Part shown: positions 44,584 to 53,138 of the stretch, one piece after another | Layout of the letters: each line of letters starts with the position of its first letter | Numbering within the stretch: position 1 is the stretch's first letter | Assembly (NCBI GenBank): GCA_965247965.1 | Contig: OZ252053.1 | Coordinates: forward strand, 2,480,001 to 2,544,000 | Direction: 5' to 3' | Length of the DNA stretch: 64,000 bases | DNA from: UBA7328 sp965247965 | GTDB taxonomy: Bacteria; Bacteroidota; Bacteroidia; Chitinophagales; Saprospiraceae | Program-made: the position numbers and the translations under genes | The notes under the pieces: model-generated | What the model was told of the DNA's origin: nothing | Database searches by the model: none | What the model saw: only the letters and a program-made list of their open reading frames with translations

Positions 44584-44624
44584 GTTTTAAAAACGCAATT
44601 AGGATATTCAGCATTGCTGAAATA

Positions 44625-44720
44625 TCAAAGTGTTTCGGACATTGGGACAATCTGAAATATATATCCAGTGCCCTCCACTCCAATATAGATATATCCATCA
44701 TTGCCCATATTAACTGTTCT
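44625..44720 (-). pseudogene. Duplicate C-terminal fragment of a sugar dehydrogenase gene
   Basis: The minus strand reads RTVNMGNDGYIYIGVEGTGY and then IFQIVPMSETL before a stop. This matches RTVNMGNDGYIYIGVEDPGY near the end of the dehydrogenase at 45351-46841. DNA similarity is high over about 75 bases and is lost upstream. It is a remnant of a tandem duplicate whose remainder has been deleted. Confidence 0.7.
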
Positions 44721-44890
44721 TTATCGGTGAAAAATCTCGCACCGAGTGAGATTGGACTACGGCACAATAGAAGTGAGGTAATGGCAAAGGGCTGGCAATA
44801 ACACCTGGTACAAGTATCTCAGTCGCTGATAAACAATATTTCGTCCTTGATAGCTGAATAAGTCCAGGCAACATCGAGCAACTATACATT

Positions 44891-45367
44891 TCATCGATTA
44901 ACCCGATTATACGATTCTTCCAACCACTTTATCACGGTTGTGTTAAGATCATCTGGTTCTCGTAAAACAACCATGTGAGAAATTCTTGGCATTGGCCCGG
45001 TTAACTTTGCTTTTTCTAGCTTATTTTCAAAAGGTTGGTTACCTAAATCCATTCCCAATCGTATTTCTTTTGATTTGATGTTGATTGCGGCAAACTCACG
45101 CTTAGCAGTAAACGAAACATAAGTTTTCTTCGGTATCATTGTCGTGTTGGGAAATTGAGCTATAATTTTTTTTGATACGCTCTCAAATAAAGGACGCCAA
45201 ATCTCATAGTTAGCAAGCTGATTTTCTAATAAGTCGTCTTGACTTCCATATACGGGATTCCCGTTATTTAAATAAATCCCAACGAGCAATGAAGCATTCA
45301 TATGACCAAAATTATGAGTTTCTTTTAGCCATTTTATAATGTCATTTCGCTTACTCAATATCATCAC
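44891..45367 (-). CDS. DUF4287/DUF5655 domain protein
   Basis: A 158-residue cytoplasmic protein. The first 40 residues (IIKWLKETHNFGHMNASLLV) fit a DUF4287-like segment. The rest (YEIWRPLFESVSKKIIAQFP, TYVSFTAKREFAAIN) fits DUF5655, a family of unknown biochemical function, often encoded singly. Its ATG lies within the last codons of the dehydrogenase gene upstream (17-base overlap), so translation is probably coupled. I see no functional link to sugar oxidation. Confidence 0.75.
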   Translation of the reverse strand: MMILSKRNDIIKWLKETHNFGHMNASLLVGIYLNNGNPVYGSQDDLLENQLANYEIWRPLFESVSKKIIAQFPNTTMIPKKTYVSFTAKREFAAINIKSKEIRLGMDLGNQPFENKLEKAKLTGPMPRISHMVVLREPDDLNTTVIKWLEESYNRVNR

Positions 45368-46841
45368 TCACCGGCGTCAACCGAAATACATATCCCGGAT
45401 CCTCCACTCCTATATAGATATATCCATCATTGCCCATATTCACCGTTCTCAATCTGCCCATATTCTGCAATAACCGTTCTTCACCAACAACTTTATTGCC
45501 GTCTAAAACGAGCCTTGACAGATACTGAAACCGTAGCGAACCTGCTAACAGATCTCCTTTCCAGCCAGGATATTTATCGCTGTCTACAAGAATCAACCCG
45601 CATGTGCCGGTAGAGGGAAGATAGTAATGTACAGGAGATTCCAAATCTTCGCGACTTGTAAGTTCAGTGAATACGGTACCGCTGTAATTGATTCCATATG
45701 ACGCTATAGGCCATCCGTAATTCAGACCTTTTTTGATGATGTTCACTTCATCACCGCCACGGGGTGCATGCTCAGTTTCCCACATCGTGCCGGTGGATTT
45801 ATCAAAGAAAAGTCCTTGCGGATTCCTATGCCCATACGACCAAATAGAAGGTAGTGCACCCGGAGTATTTACAAATGGATTGTCCTCCGGAATGCTGCCG
45901 TCATCATTTATGCGATGTATTTTCCCGCAGTGATTATCAAGGTTTTGTGGATTTACATCTCTGTTAAATCGATCCCCTATTGTCAAGAATAAATAGCCTT
46001 TGTCATCAAATTCCAACCGGCTTCCAAAATGAAGGCCGGCAGAGCGGTAAGGCAGCGCTTCGAGGATAATCTCCTGTTCTGACAATTCGTCATTTAGAAG
46101 TTTTGCTTTGAGGAGAGTAGTGGTCGATTCTTTTTCTCCTTTTGGTTTGGAATAAGTCAGGTACACGAGTTGATTGGATTTAAAATCGGGGTGTACTTCT
46201 ACGTCCAGTAATCCGCCCTGGCCTCTGAATTTCACCTCAGGTACTCCAGTGATTTCATGAAGTTCTTCGCCTTCACGATGTCTGAAAAATTTGCCATTTA
46301 TATCTGTAACTAAAATATCTCCATTTGGTGGAAAAGCTAACCCCCATGGAATTTTAAGACCACGAACCACTGTATCCAGCTTAAATGTCAGTGCATGTGT
46401 TTTGATTATGCCTGACCAATCGGGCTCTTCTTCGAAAGAATTCATCGTCCTTCTTTCGATGCTGGTTAGAATATAATCTGACAATTTATCATATGCGGAA
46501 TCGGGGAGGCTTTGGGTATAATTTGTATTTTCGATATTGGCATGACCGCTCTCTATTGACCTTCGTACCTCATTCCATGAATTGCCATTTTCCCATTTGC
46601 GCTTTAGAAAAACGCTTATATCTGCATCGTGACAGGAAGAGCAGTTCTCCTGAAATACACCTTTTGCATAGTCGAATCCGGAGATCTCAATCTCTATGTC
46701 CATGGTTTCAATACCTTCCGGCACGGAAATTATTTTATCGCTTGTCGTTTTGCCCTCTGTAGCGTCGCTTTGCGAACAAGAGATAATAGTTGAACTGATG
46801 CCGAACATCAGTAGTGAAATGAAAATTGTTTCTTTCTTCAT
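45351..46841 (-). CDS. PQQ-type sugar dehydrogenase with N-terminal cytochrome c domain
   Basis: A lipoprotein signal (STIISC, Cys22; ATG 46841) leads to a short c-type cytochrome domain with CSSCH (Cys67, Cys70, His71). The remainder is a six-bladed glucose/sorbosone dehydrogenase fold: RGLKIPWGLAFPPNGDILVT, YGHRNPQGLFF and WETEHAPRGGDEVNII. The fused haem would pass electrons from sugar oxidation to the respiratory chain in the periplasm. PQQ or a similar cofactor is presumed from the family. A duplicate 3' fragment is at 44625-44720. Confidence 0.88.
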   Translation of the reverse strand: MKKETIFISLLMFGISSTIISCSQSDATEGKTTSDKIISVPEGIETMDIEIEISGFDYAKGVFQENCSSCHDADISVFLKRKWENGNSWNEVRRSIESGHANIENTNYTQSLPDSAYDKLSDYILTSIERRTMNSFEEEPDWSGIIKTHALTFKLDTVVRGLKIPWGLAFPPNGDILVTDINGKFFRHREGEELHEITGVPEVKFRGQGGLLDVEVHPDFKSNQLVYLTYSKPKGEKESTTTLLKAKLLNDELSEQEIILEALPYRSAGLHFGSRLEFDDKGYLFLTIGDRFNRDVNPQNLDNHCGKIHRINDDGSIPEDNPFVNTPGALPSIWSYGHRNPQGLFFDKSTGTMWETEHAPRGGDEVNIIKKGLNYGWPIASYGINYSGTVFTELTSREDLESPVHYYLPSTGTCGLILVDSDKYPGWKGDLLAGSLRFQYLSRLVLDGNKVVGEERLLQNMGRLRTVNMGNDGYIYIGVEDPGYVFRLTPVSDDIE

Positions 46842-46881
46842 ACCTATATTTTCAACAACTTTACAGATAAAAATTGTAAAA

Positions 46882-47391
46882 ATGAAACACATTGTTATTG
46901 CTGTTCTGTTTATCACAACTTTCGGCAACATCTTTAGTCAGAAAGCAACAAATCATGAAATCGCAAATCAAATCGATGAACAAGTATGGATTCCATTCAC
47001 AGAGAGCTATTCTACACGTGACGCCATACGATTCAATTCACTGCATACGGACGATGTGCTGAGAATTACAAAAAACGGAATACTGAAAGGTGATGAATAC
47101 AAGAACAGAAATTTGCGATGGTTATCGAAATCGAATCAACCCAGGCGTACCATAAACTTCAGATTTGAACATAGGATTCACTCTGAAAACATTGCCTACG
47201 CAGTAGGTTACTACAAAGTCGTGAATGATGGACCGAATGGCGAAGATGACATGAGTTGTGGCAGGTTTAATGTGGTACTTAAGAAAATGGATGGTATTTG
47301 GGAACTTGCTCAAGATTGGGATACAGATGTTGTGAATGGGGTGGATGTGACCTTAGGTAATTTTGAAAGATTGGAGGTTTGGGAGAAGTAA
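46882..47391 (+). CDS. Exported SnoaL-like/DUF4440 protein
   Basis: A 169-residue protein with a signal peptide (VIAVLFITTFGNIFSQ; ATG 46882 chosen over a longer upstream frame). The NTF2-like cone fold is suggested by EQVWIPFTESYSTRDAIRFN and the closing WELAQDWDTD. Such proteins can bind small ligands or be enzymes; the role here is unknown. It is divergent from the sugar dehydrogenase gene with about 40 bases between starts, so the promoters overlap. Confidence 0.78.
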   Translation: MKHIVIAVLFITTFGNIFSQKATNHEIANQIDEQVWIPFTESYSTRDAIRFNSLHTDDVLRITKNGILKGDEYKNRNLRWLSKSNQPRRTINFRFEHRIHSENIAYAVGYYKVVNDGPNGEDDMSCGRFNVVLKKMDGIWELAQDWDTDVVNGVDVTLGNFERLEVWEK

Positions 47392-47493
47392 TGATTTTCA
47401 AGCCAGAATGTGGCGATATGCTTGGCCTATGGTGGCCAGCCTAATTTATTAAGTTGTTGAGCAATTAATGCTCCGGATTCCAGTACCAATGCA

Positions 47494-48924
47494 CTAAACC
47501 AGCACATCCCTCAAAACCTCACCTTTTCCATCAGGAGTCGTATAGAAAGGCCGCTTTTCAATGACATAATTGGTATCAGGAGCAATTCCTAAAGCATGAT
47601 AAATGGTCTGATGAACTTGATCAATCACCACAGGCTCTGTGATGGCTTTGAAGGGTCGTTCATCGGCGGTTGTGCCGTATACGTGACCTTGCTTGATCCC
47701 ACCGCCCCACATCAACATCGAACATCCATCCGTAAAATGACGATGCATGCCAAATTGCTTTAACTCTTCCACGTAATCGGCTACGTCCACTTGATCCTTT
47801 ACCTTCTGACCAGGCCGGCCTTCGACAAGCATATCTCTACTGAATTCACTGGCCAGAATTACCATGGTCCGATCCAATAATCCTCTTTCTTCCAAATCCT
47901 TGATCAATTGAGCGACCGGCCTGTCGATTTGGGCCTTCATATCTATAAGCCGTGTATGTCCATTTTCGTGGGTGTCCCATCCGAAAAAGGGTACATATTC
48001 AGTGGTGACGCTGATAAATCGGGCGCCGTTTTCAACCAAACGCCTTGCCTGAAGGCATCCCAATCCAAATCTTCCCGTATCGTACGTGTCGTAGATTTCC
48101 TTAGGCTCTTCACTCAAATCAAAGGCTTTGGCCTCGGGAGATTTGAGCAATTGGTACGCTCTTTCCATGGAGCGTATCGGTGATTCTTGCTGGTACGTGC
48201 TACCGAATTCTTCAAATGAACTATTCTTTACCAAATCTCTGTAGAGCTTGTTTCTGCTTTCAAATCTTTTTAAATCCATTCCCTTCGGAGGCGAAACACT
48301 TTCGAGTCCTTTATCGGGTTCGGGTATAGTAAACGGGCCATATTCACTTCCGAGAAATCCAGCGGAATGGAATGCTTTGAGTTCCTCTGCTTCGCCGACT
48401 GTAAAGCGTTGTCCGATATCAATAAATGGTGGTATAACCTCATTCTTAGGGCCGAGTTCCTTAGCAATCCATGCACCAATATGAGGAGGCTGGAATGACT
48501 GGGGCGGTTCGTAACACGTGTGCCAATGGTATTGGTGACGGGTATGCAGGATAAACCCCAAATCCGCAGCGCGATAAGTACGGATCAATGTTCCTCTATC
48601 CATAACCTCTGCAATGTTTTCAAGTCCTTCGGAAAATGAAATTCCATCTAGTGCTGTAGGAATCGAAGGAAAGGTGCTCAAGACATTTTTGCTTTCCATT
48701 CCCTTTTCGAAAGGTGTATAACGTTTAGGGTCGAAAGTTTCCGAATGACACATTCCTCCAGCCATCCACAAGAGTATGACCGCGTCTGCAGTTGCGTTTC
48801 GGTTAATGGTATTACATGAAGAAAGGAAGGGAGCGGAGGGTAATGTTGTGGCCATGGCGGCAAGACCGGCTTGTTGCATTTTGGTTAAGAATTGGCGGCG
48901 GGTGAGATCGTCTTGTTTTTGCAT
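47494..48924 (-). CDS. DUF1501 exported protein
   Basis: A 476-residue protein with a twin-arginine-like N-terminus (DLTRRQFLTKMQQAGLAAMA) and a Cys at LSSCN that could be a lipobox. It has the sulfatase-like metalloenzyme fold of DUF1501: LLWMAGGMCHSETFDPK, GWDTHENGHTR and ILASEFSRD. DUF1501 genes are typically paired with DUF1549/DUF1553 cytochrome genes, first noted in planctomycetes and shared by some Bacteroidota. That partner lies just upstream here (48948-53006) but is broken. Confidence 0.88.
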   Translation of the reverse strand: MQKQDDLTRRQFLTKMQQAGLAAMATTLPSAPFLSSCNTINRNATADAVILLWMAGGMCHSETFDPKRYTPFEKGMESKNVLSTFPSIPTALDGISFSEGLENIAEVMDRGTLIRTYRAADLGFILHTRHQYHWHTCYEPPQSFQPPHIGAWIAKELGPKNEVIPPFIDIGQRFTVGEAEELKAFHSAGFLGSEYGPFTIPEPDKGLESVSPPKGMDLKRFESRNKLYRDLVKNSSFEEFGSTYQQESPIRSMERAYQLLKSPEAKAFDLSEEPKEIYDTYDTGRFGLGCLQARRLVENGARFISVTTEYVPFFGWDTHENGHTRLIDMKAQIDRPVAQLIKDLEERGLLDRTMVILASEFSRDMLVEGRPGQKVKDQVDVADYVEELKQFGMHRHFTDGCSMLMWGGGIKQGHVYGTTADERPFKAITEPVVIDQVHQTIYHALGIAPDTNYVIEKRPFYTTPDGKGEVLRDVLV

Positions 48925-51244
48925 ACTTAATTCTTAGGATTCTAAAGTTACATAAACTGAAACTCAGGCAATAAAATAACTGACCAAATCAAATCAGTCA
49001 AAACCTCAACTTGTACCTGACTATCCAACTGTTTGGAAGCAATTCGTTGCTCTTTTTTCGACGGAAGTCGACCCAATGTTTTCAAGTAGATTTGCTCTGT
49101 AAATCTTTTAGGATCGCGATTGGTTTCTTCTAACCATTGCTGTGCACCTTCTCTGATATTTTCGTACAGGAATTGATTATTAGCCAGCATCATCGCTTGC
49201 AAAAGTGTAGCATTCCTTTCTCTTGTAGTAGCTACATTTTCACGTGTAGGCCTGCCTAAAGTTTTCATAAAAGAAAAGTTCAAAAGAATGATCTGCAGTG
49301 ATTAGGATCTCTGCAGATTCCACCACCTTGGTACTTTCTATTTGAAATGTTTTTCTGAAGTATCTCTTACCCGGTTTCGGAAGGCTTTTTCGGTCCAATT
49401 CTATGTCCTGGAACCATATCCATTCTGCTGGGTAAGGTGTGTCGCCTGGCAAATATGCCATGCCGTAATATAGCGGGTGCACGGTTTGGCTTATCGCATC
49501 GGCGAATTGTTCAGCAGTCAAACGACGGGGAGTGGGCCCTCTAAAGACAAAAGATTCGGAGGCGAGATAATTTGGCGAACCATAATCGACTGCAGGCAAT
49601 TGATACACCCGCGAAGTCATTATAGTTTCCAAAAGATGTTGTAAATCGTATCCATTCTCGATGAAATCTGCAGCCAGCCAATCCAATAGATCTTCCCTCC
49701 GGGGCAATTTATCCATTTCGTCTACAGGCGCTACGATACCTCGACCGAACAGTTTGTCCCAGTAGCGATTGACAACTGTTCGATAGAGTCGGCCGTTTTT
49801 CGGTTGGGCGATCACTTCGGCTAATTGCCGGAGGCGATCCACTAAGCTGTCAGCTACTATTTCGCCTAGTTCGGGATAGATAAAAGAGGTGGCGGCCATT
49901 CGATCGGTCGGTTTGTCGCATCGGAAAATTTCCAATGGCCTTTCCGCAAAAATATTTGCAAATCCATAAGCCTGATCGAGAGTGAGATTATTGACGAAGC
50001 TGTTGTGGCAGGATGCGCATTTCAAGTTCAATCCCAATAGCGATTGCGAGATATTTTGGGCGGCTTGCAGTTCAGTACGTTGGCTTGCATTGACCACACC
50101 CCGCCATTTTATTCCTTTGATAAATCCTTCTGATTCTTGATTTGGATTGACCAATTCGGCGACCATTTGATCATAGCGCTTCCCTTCCTTCAGCGACCGA
50201 TATAACCAGTGGGTGATTTGCTTTCTGCCACCGGTAATGAAACCTGTTCCTGAATAATCATTGCGCAACAAGTCATTCCAGAAACTCATCCAGTGAAGAG
50301 TATAATTTTCTTTGTCGGCAAGCAGTTCTTTGACAAGCTGATTGCGTTTGTTTTTGCCTTTATTCTTTTCAAACTGCCTTACCGCCTCTGGAGTCGGCAG
50401 TAATCCAGTAATGTCCAAATAAGCCCTTCTGATGAATCGATGATCGTCGATCGGCCTAGACCATTTAATTCCCTTCTCTTTGAAATATTGATTTACGAAT
50501 CGATCAATAGGATGTTTCAATTTATTGTCAATTGGTGGTAGTTGCGGCATTTCCAAAGCCATTGGAGCTTCGCGAAACATTTTTAATCCGGTATCGGCCC
50601 ACTGCGCACCTTCGTCGATCCATAATGCTATTACTTCAATGGATTCGTCAGGGATGACCTTTCCTTTTGGAGGCATAGCATCTTCATGGCTTCTGGGTAA
50701 TCTTAATCTGCGGATCATTTCGCTTTCTATGGAGGCGCCTCTTACAAGAACAGGCCCGTTATCCCCGCCTGCGTATACACCTTCTTCATGATCGAGCGCG
50801 AGTCCACCTTTCCTTTTGGCTGTACTGTGGCATTGATAGCAATTGTGGGCAAAAATAGCCCTTACCTCGAGGTTGAGTTCGTTCAGTTGGTCGCTTGTCA
50901 AGGTATCGTGGGTCATCCATTTTGCCACGTTGGATGGGCTTCTTGTGTTATTGAATGCGGATGAGAGGTAATCTTCTCCATGTGTGATTGAGGCTCCTAA
51001 ATGGCCCGCCACACTAAGGCAGACGACGGTAATAGCCAAGGCGGTAAAAGGTATCCATTGGGCAACTTGTTCTCTTTTCCAATAGCAAAAGGCAGTGATT
51101 GACGAAAGAATTGCAGTCGACCAACCAATCAATTGATGTCGCTCTACTAAGTCCGATTCGTATGATCCGTATTGGTAGAGCAATTGGCCAGCAATAGCAG
51201 CAAGTAAAGCAGAAAATGCTCCTAAATAGACAATTCCTTCATAG

Positions 51245-51413
51245 CTAGTGCGTCAGGAACTAAGTAATGACATATATAAACGACGTTATTTTTCTTCTGA
51301 TCAAGGCGGAAAAACCGGAGCTATGCCTTAGCATAATGAGGATTTTTACAACGACGAGCAGGAGGAAAAGAACAAGTTTATGTAGGTTAGAATTTAGTTC
51401 CTGACGCACTAGT
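51245..51413. repeat. CTAG-bounded hairpin element, copy B (169 bp)
   Basis: Both ends read CTAG then TGCGTCAGGAACTAA, exact inverted copies. The interior holds GTTATTTTTCTTCTGATC facing GAGCAGGAGGAAAAGAAC, so most of the element can fold on itself. It has no coding frame. It shares its right CTAG with the next element; an IS630 is inserted at the TA of that CTAG. Confidence 0.85.
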
Positions 51414-51419
51414 GTTCAG

Positions 51420-52076
51420 TCAAATTATATAGTCTGGGTAAAGATTTTTTAGTTTAATGCGCGCATCACTCGTTGTAAATTGCCAATCTACTCCTTTTTG
51501 GTTTTTGTTTCTGTACCCATACCAGGCTTTGGTTTGTTTTTTGAGTTGTTCTTCATCTGACATTCTACTTTTCAAACCACACCGTGTTAATACGCTCAAT
51601 TCACATTCTGCAATATTGAGCCAGGAAGCATGTGCCGGTGTGCGAACAACTTCTATCTTTTTCACTATGTTTCGGGCTCTGGGGGCAGGCATAATTTCAT
51701 ATAAGGTACTTAATTTATGTGCACTTAAATTGTCCTCTACCAATGTGATTTTGTTAGCAGCGCTATATGTTTTTTCTACTAAGTTCATGATGATTTTTGC
51801 GTAAGTCTGACTATTGTGATTATCCTCAATATGTACTTCTCTGTATTCTCCTAAGGGTTCTACGATCATGTACATACTTTTTACTCCTTCTCTTTTATAC
51901 TCATAGTCTTGATGTAATATACCCTTTGAATCCATATAGCTTTTCTTTGTTTCACTTATGATCTGTTTAGGGGACTCATCTAAACAGATTACTGGATGAG
52001 TCGGGTCATATGGTCGTTCATATACATCTAATACCGCTTCCATTTTATGAACAAAATCTGCTCCTTTCTTTGGCAT
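51420..52076 (-). CDS. IS630-family transposase, catalytic part
   Basis: 218 residues of the DDE domain: CLDESPKQI, LVEDNLSAHK with the second Asp, and HASWLNIAECELS with the Glu. In-frame sequence upstream of ATG (KPWRVKGWIMPKKGADF) overlaps the N-terminal ORF, so the natural product is probably a fusion made by a -1 frameshift. Confidence 0.88.
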   Translation of the reverse strand: MPKKGADFVHKMEAVLDVYERPYDPTHPVICLDESPKQIISETKKSYMDSKGILHQDYEYKREGVKSMYMIVEPLGEYREVHIEDNHNSQTYAKIIMNLVEKTYSAANKITLVEDNLSAHKLSTLYEIMPAPRARNIVKKIEVVRTPAHASWLNIAECELSVLTRCGLKSRMSDEEQLKKQTKAWYGYRNKNQKGVDWQFTTSDARIKLKNLYPDYII

Positions 52077-52546
52077 TATCCAACCTTTGACTCGCCAGGG
52101 TTTAATTTTGTTTTTTTTAGTATCTGCCGTATAGATTCATGACTGATGCTTTCTACATATTCCAATTCTACCATCTTATCAGCCAATAATCGTAAACTCC
52201 ACCCTGAATGACCATCAGGAACTTCTTCACATCTTAAGGATAGTAAATGGCTTTCTACCCGACCGTCAAATATCTTTTCTTTTACATATTCTCTTTTCTT
52301 TCCATATAGCGCTGCTTCAAATCCGTGTTCCACAAATCTTTTTCGCATTCGCTCTATTCCATTTATCGTCATTCCATAGGCAATTTGAATCTTTTTATCT
52401 GTCCAATGCTTATCTCCATTCTCATCTGAGGCCAATAATATATAACTCCGCTTGGTCCTAATTGACTTACTATTGGGTATGCTTATTATTCGCTCTAATT
52501 CACTACGCTCTTCTTCGGTTAAGGTTACTTTGTAAAATTTTGCCAT
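52076..52546 (-). CDS. IS630-family transposase, N-terminal HTH part
   Basis: 156 residues with the winged HTH pattern of IS630 orfA (IQIAYGMTINGIERMRKRFV, GHSGWSLRLLADKMVEL). It ends LKKTKLNPGESKVG, while the -1 frame gives LKPWRVKGW leading into the catalytic ORF. An A-rich stretch AAAAAAACAAAA just before the overlap (RC of about 52105-52120) is a plausible slip site. Confidence 0.85.
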   Translation of the reverse strand: MAKFYKVTLTEEERSELERIISIPNSKSIRTKRSYILLASDENGDKHWTDKKIQIAYGMTINGIERMRKRFVEHGFEAALYGKKREYVKEKIFDGRVESHLLSLRCEEVPDGHSGWSLRLLADKMVELEYVESISHESIRQILKKTKLNPGESKVG

Positions 52547-52679
52547 GATTCTTTTTTTTGTTCATTAATCAAGGCTCTATATTCTCTTTTTGATCAGGTG
52601 GTCACTCTAATCTTTATGCAAAACAACATTCGAAGTTACTTTATTCTTTTTACCCAGATTTATGCGCTTGACTGAACAC

Positions 52680-52874
52680 TAGTGTACCAAGCATTAAGTA
52701 ATGAATCCCATAGACAAAGTTATTTTTCTTCTGATCAAGGCGGGAAAACCGGAGTTATGCCTAAGCATAATGCATTATGTCCCGACATTCGTCGTCGGGG
52801 AGGATTTTTCCAACGCCGAGCAGAAGGAAAAGAACAAGTTTATGGGGGTCAGGATTTAGTGCTTGGTGCACTAG
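52680..52874. repeat. CTAG-bounded hairpin element, copy C (195 bp)
   Basis: The left end has TGTACCAAGCATTAA and the right end, inverted, TGCACCAAGCACTAA, each next to CTAG. The interior matches copy B and adds the loop GCATTATGTCCCGACATTC, also found in copy D. It is the second member of a tandem pair with copy B, separated now by the IS630. Confidence 0.82.
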
Positions 52875-53138
52875 TCTTTTTCTTCTTGGCTTTAGCAATA
52901 AGTTCAAGTATGAAGGCGCCGATCAAAAGGCCTATGGGAAAATGGACGATCAAGGGGTGGAGACGGCCGGTTAGATCTATTAGCCAGTTGAGGGAGAGGA
53001 CTTGCACGGTATTTAATCAAAATTTGATTGAAGGTAGAATAAATCAATGCAATCAATTTTCCTAATTAGCTTATCATAACGATGCTGCCGTCTGTTGATT
53101 TGAATCTTTTGTGTTTGATTTACTTCCTTTGTGACTAG

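Larger units (their letters stand above)
51413..52679 (-). mobile_element. IS630-family insertion sequence, 1267 bp
   Basis: GTGTTCAGTCAA at 51413-51424 is repeated exactly inverted at 52668-52679. A TA dinucleotide borders each end (51411-51412 and 52680-52681), the normal TA duplication of IS630 elements. The two overlapping frames encode the transposase through frameshifting. It inserted into the CTAG shared by two tandem hairpin elements. Confidence 0.92.
48948..53006 (-). pseudogene. DUF2231-PSCyt-DUF1549-DUF1553 membrane cytochrome, broken twice
   Basis: The gene starts at GTG 53006 with a membrane region (RLHPLIVHFPIGLLIGAFIL) that ends at a CTAG within codons KKKKTS. A 1.6-kb block of two hairpin elements and an IS630 interrupts it (51245-52874). 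It resumes as TSYEGIVYLGAFSALL and continues with c-type haem motifs NCYQCH and KCASCH, then DUF1549/DUF1553 (NRYWDKLFGRGIV). At about 49250 the text jumps from ITADHSFELFF to FMKTLGRPTRENVATT in another frame, so a central segment is deleted as well. It would have been a periplasm-facing, membrane-anchored partner of the DUF1501 protein. Confidence 0.85.

Noticed and set aside
44576..44767. Open frame of 63 codons on the minus strand
   Set aside because: It runs across, in the wrong frame, a recognisable duplicate fragment of the sugar dehydrogenase; the real coding trace is in another frame.
51245..52874. Tandem hairpin elements considered as a CRISPR-like array
   Set aside because: Only two units of unequal length, no spacers between short direct repeats, no cas genes in the window.
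52682..53065. Open frames on the plus strand beside the IS630
   Set aside because: They cover the hairpin element and are antisense to the start of the broken cytochrome gene; no protein-like features.
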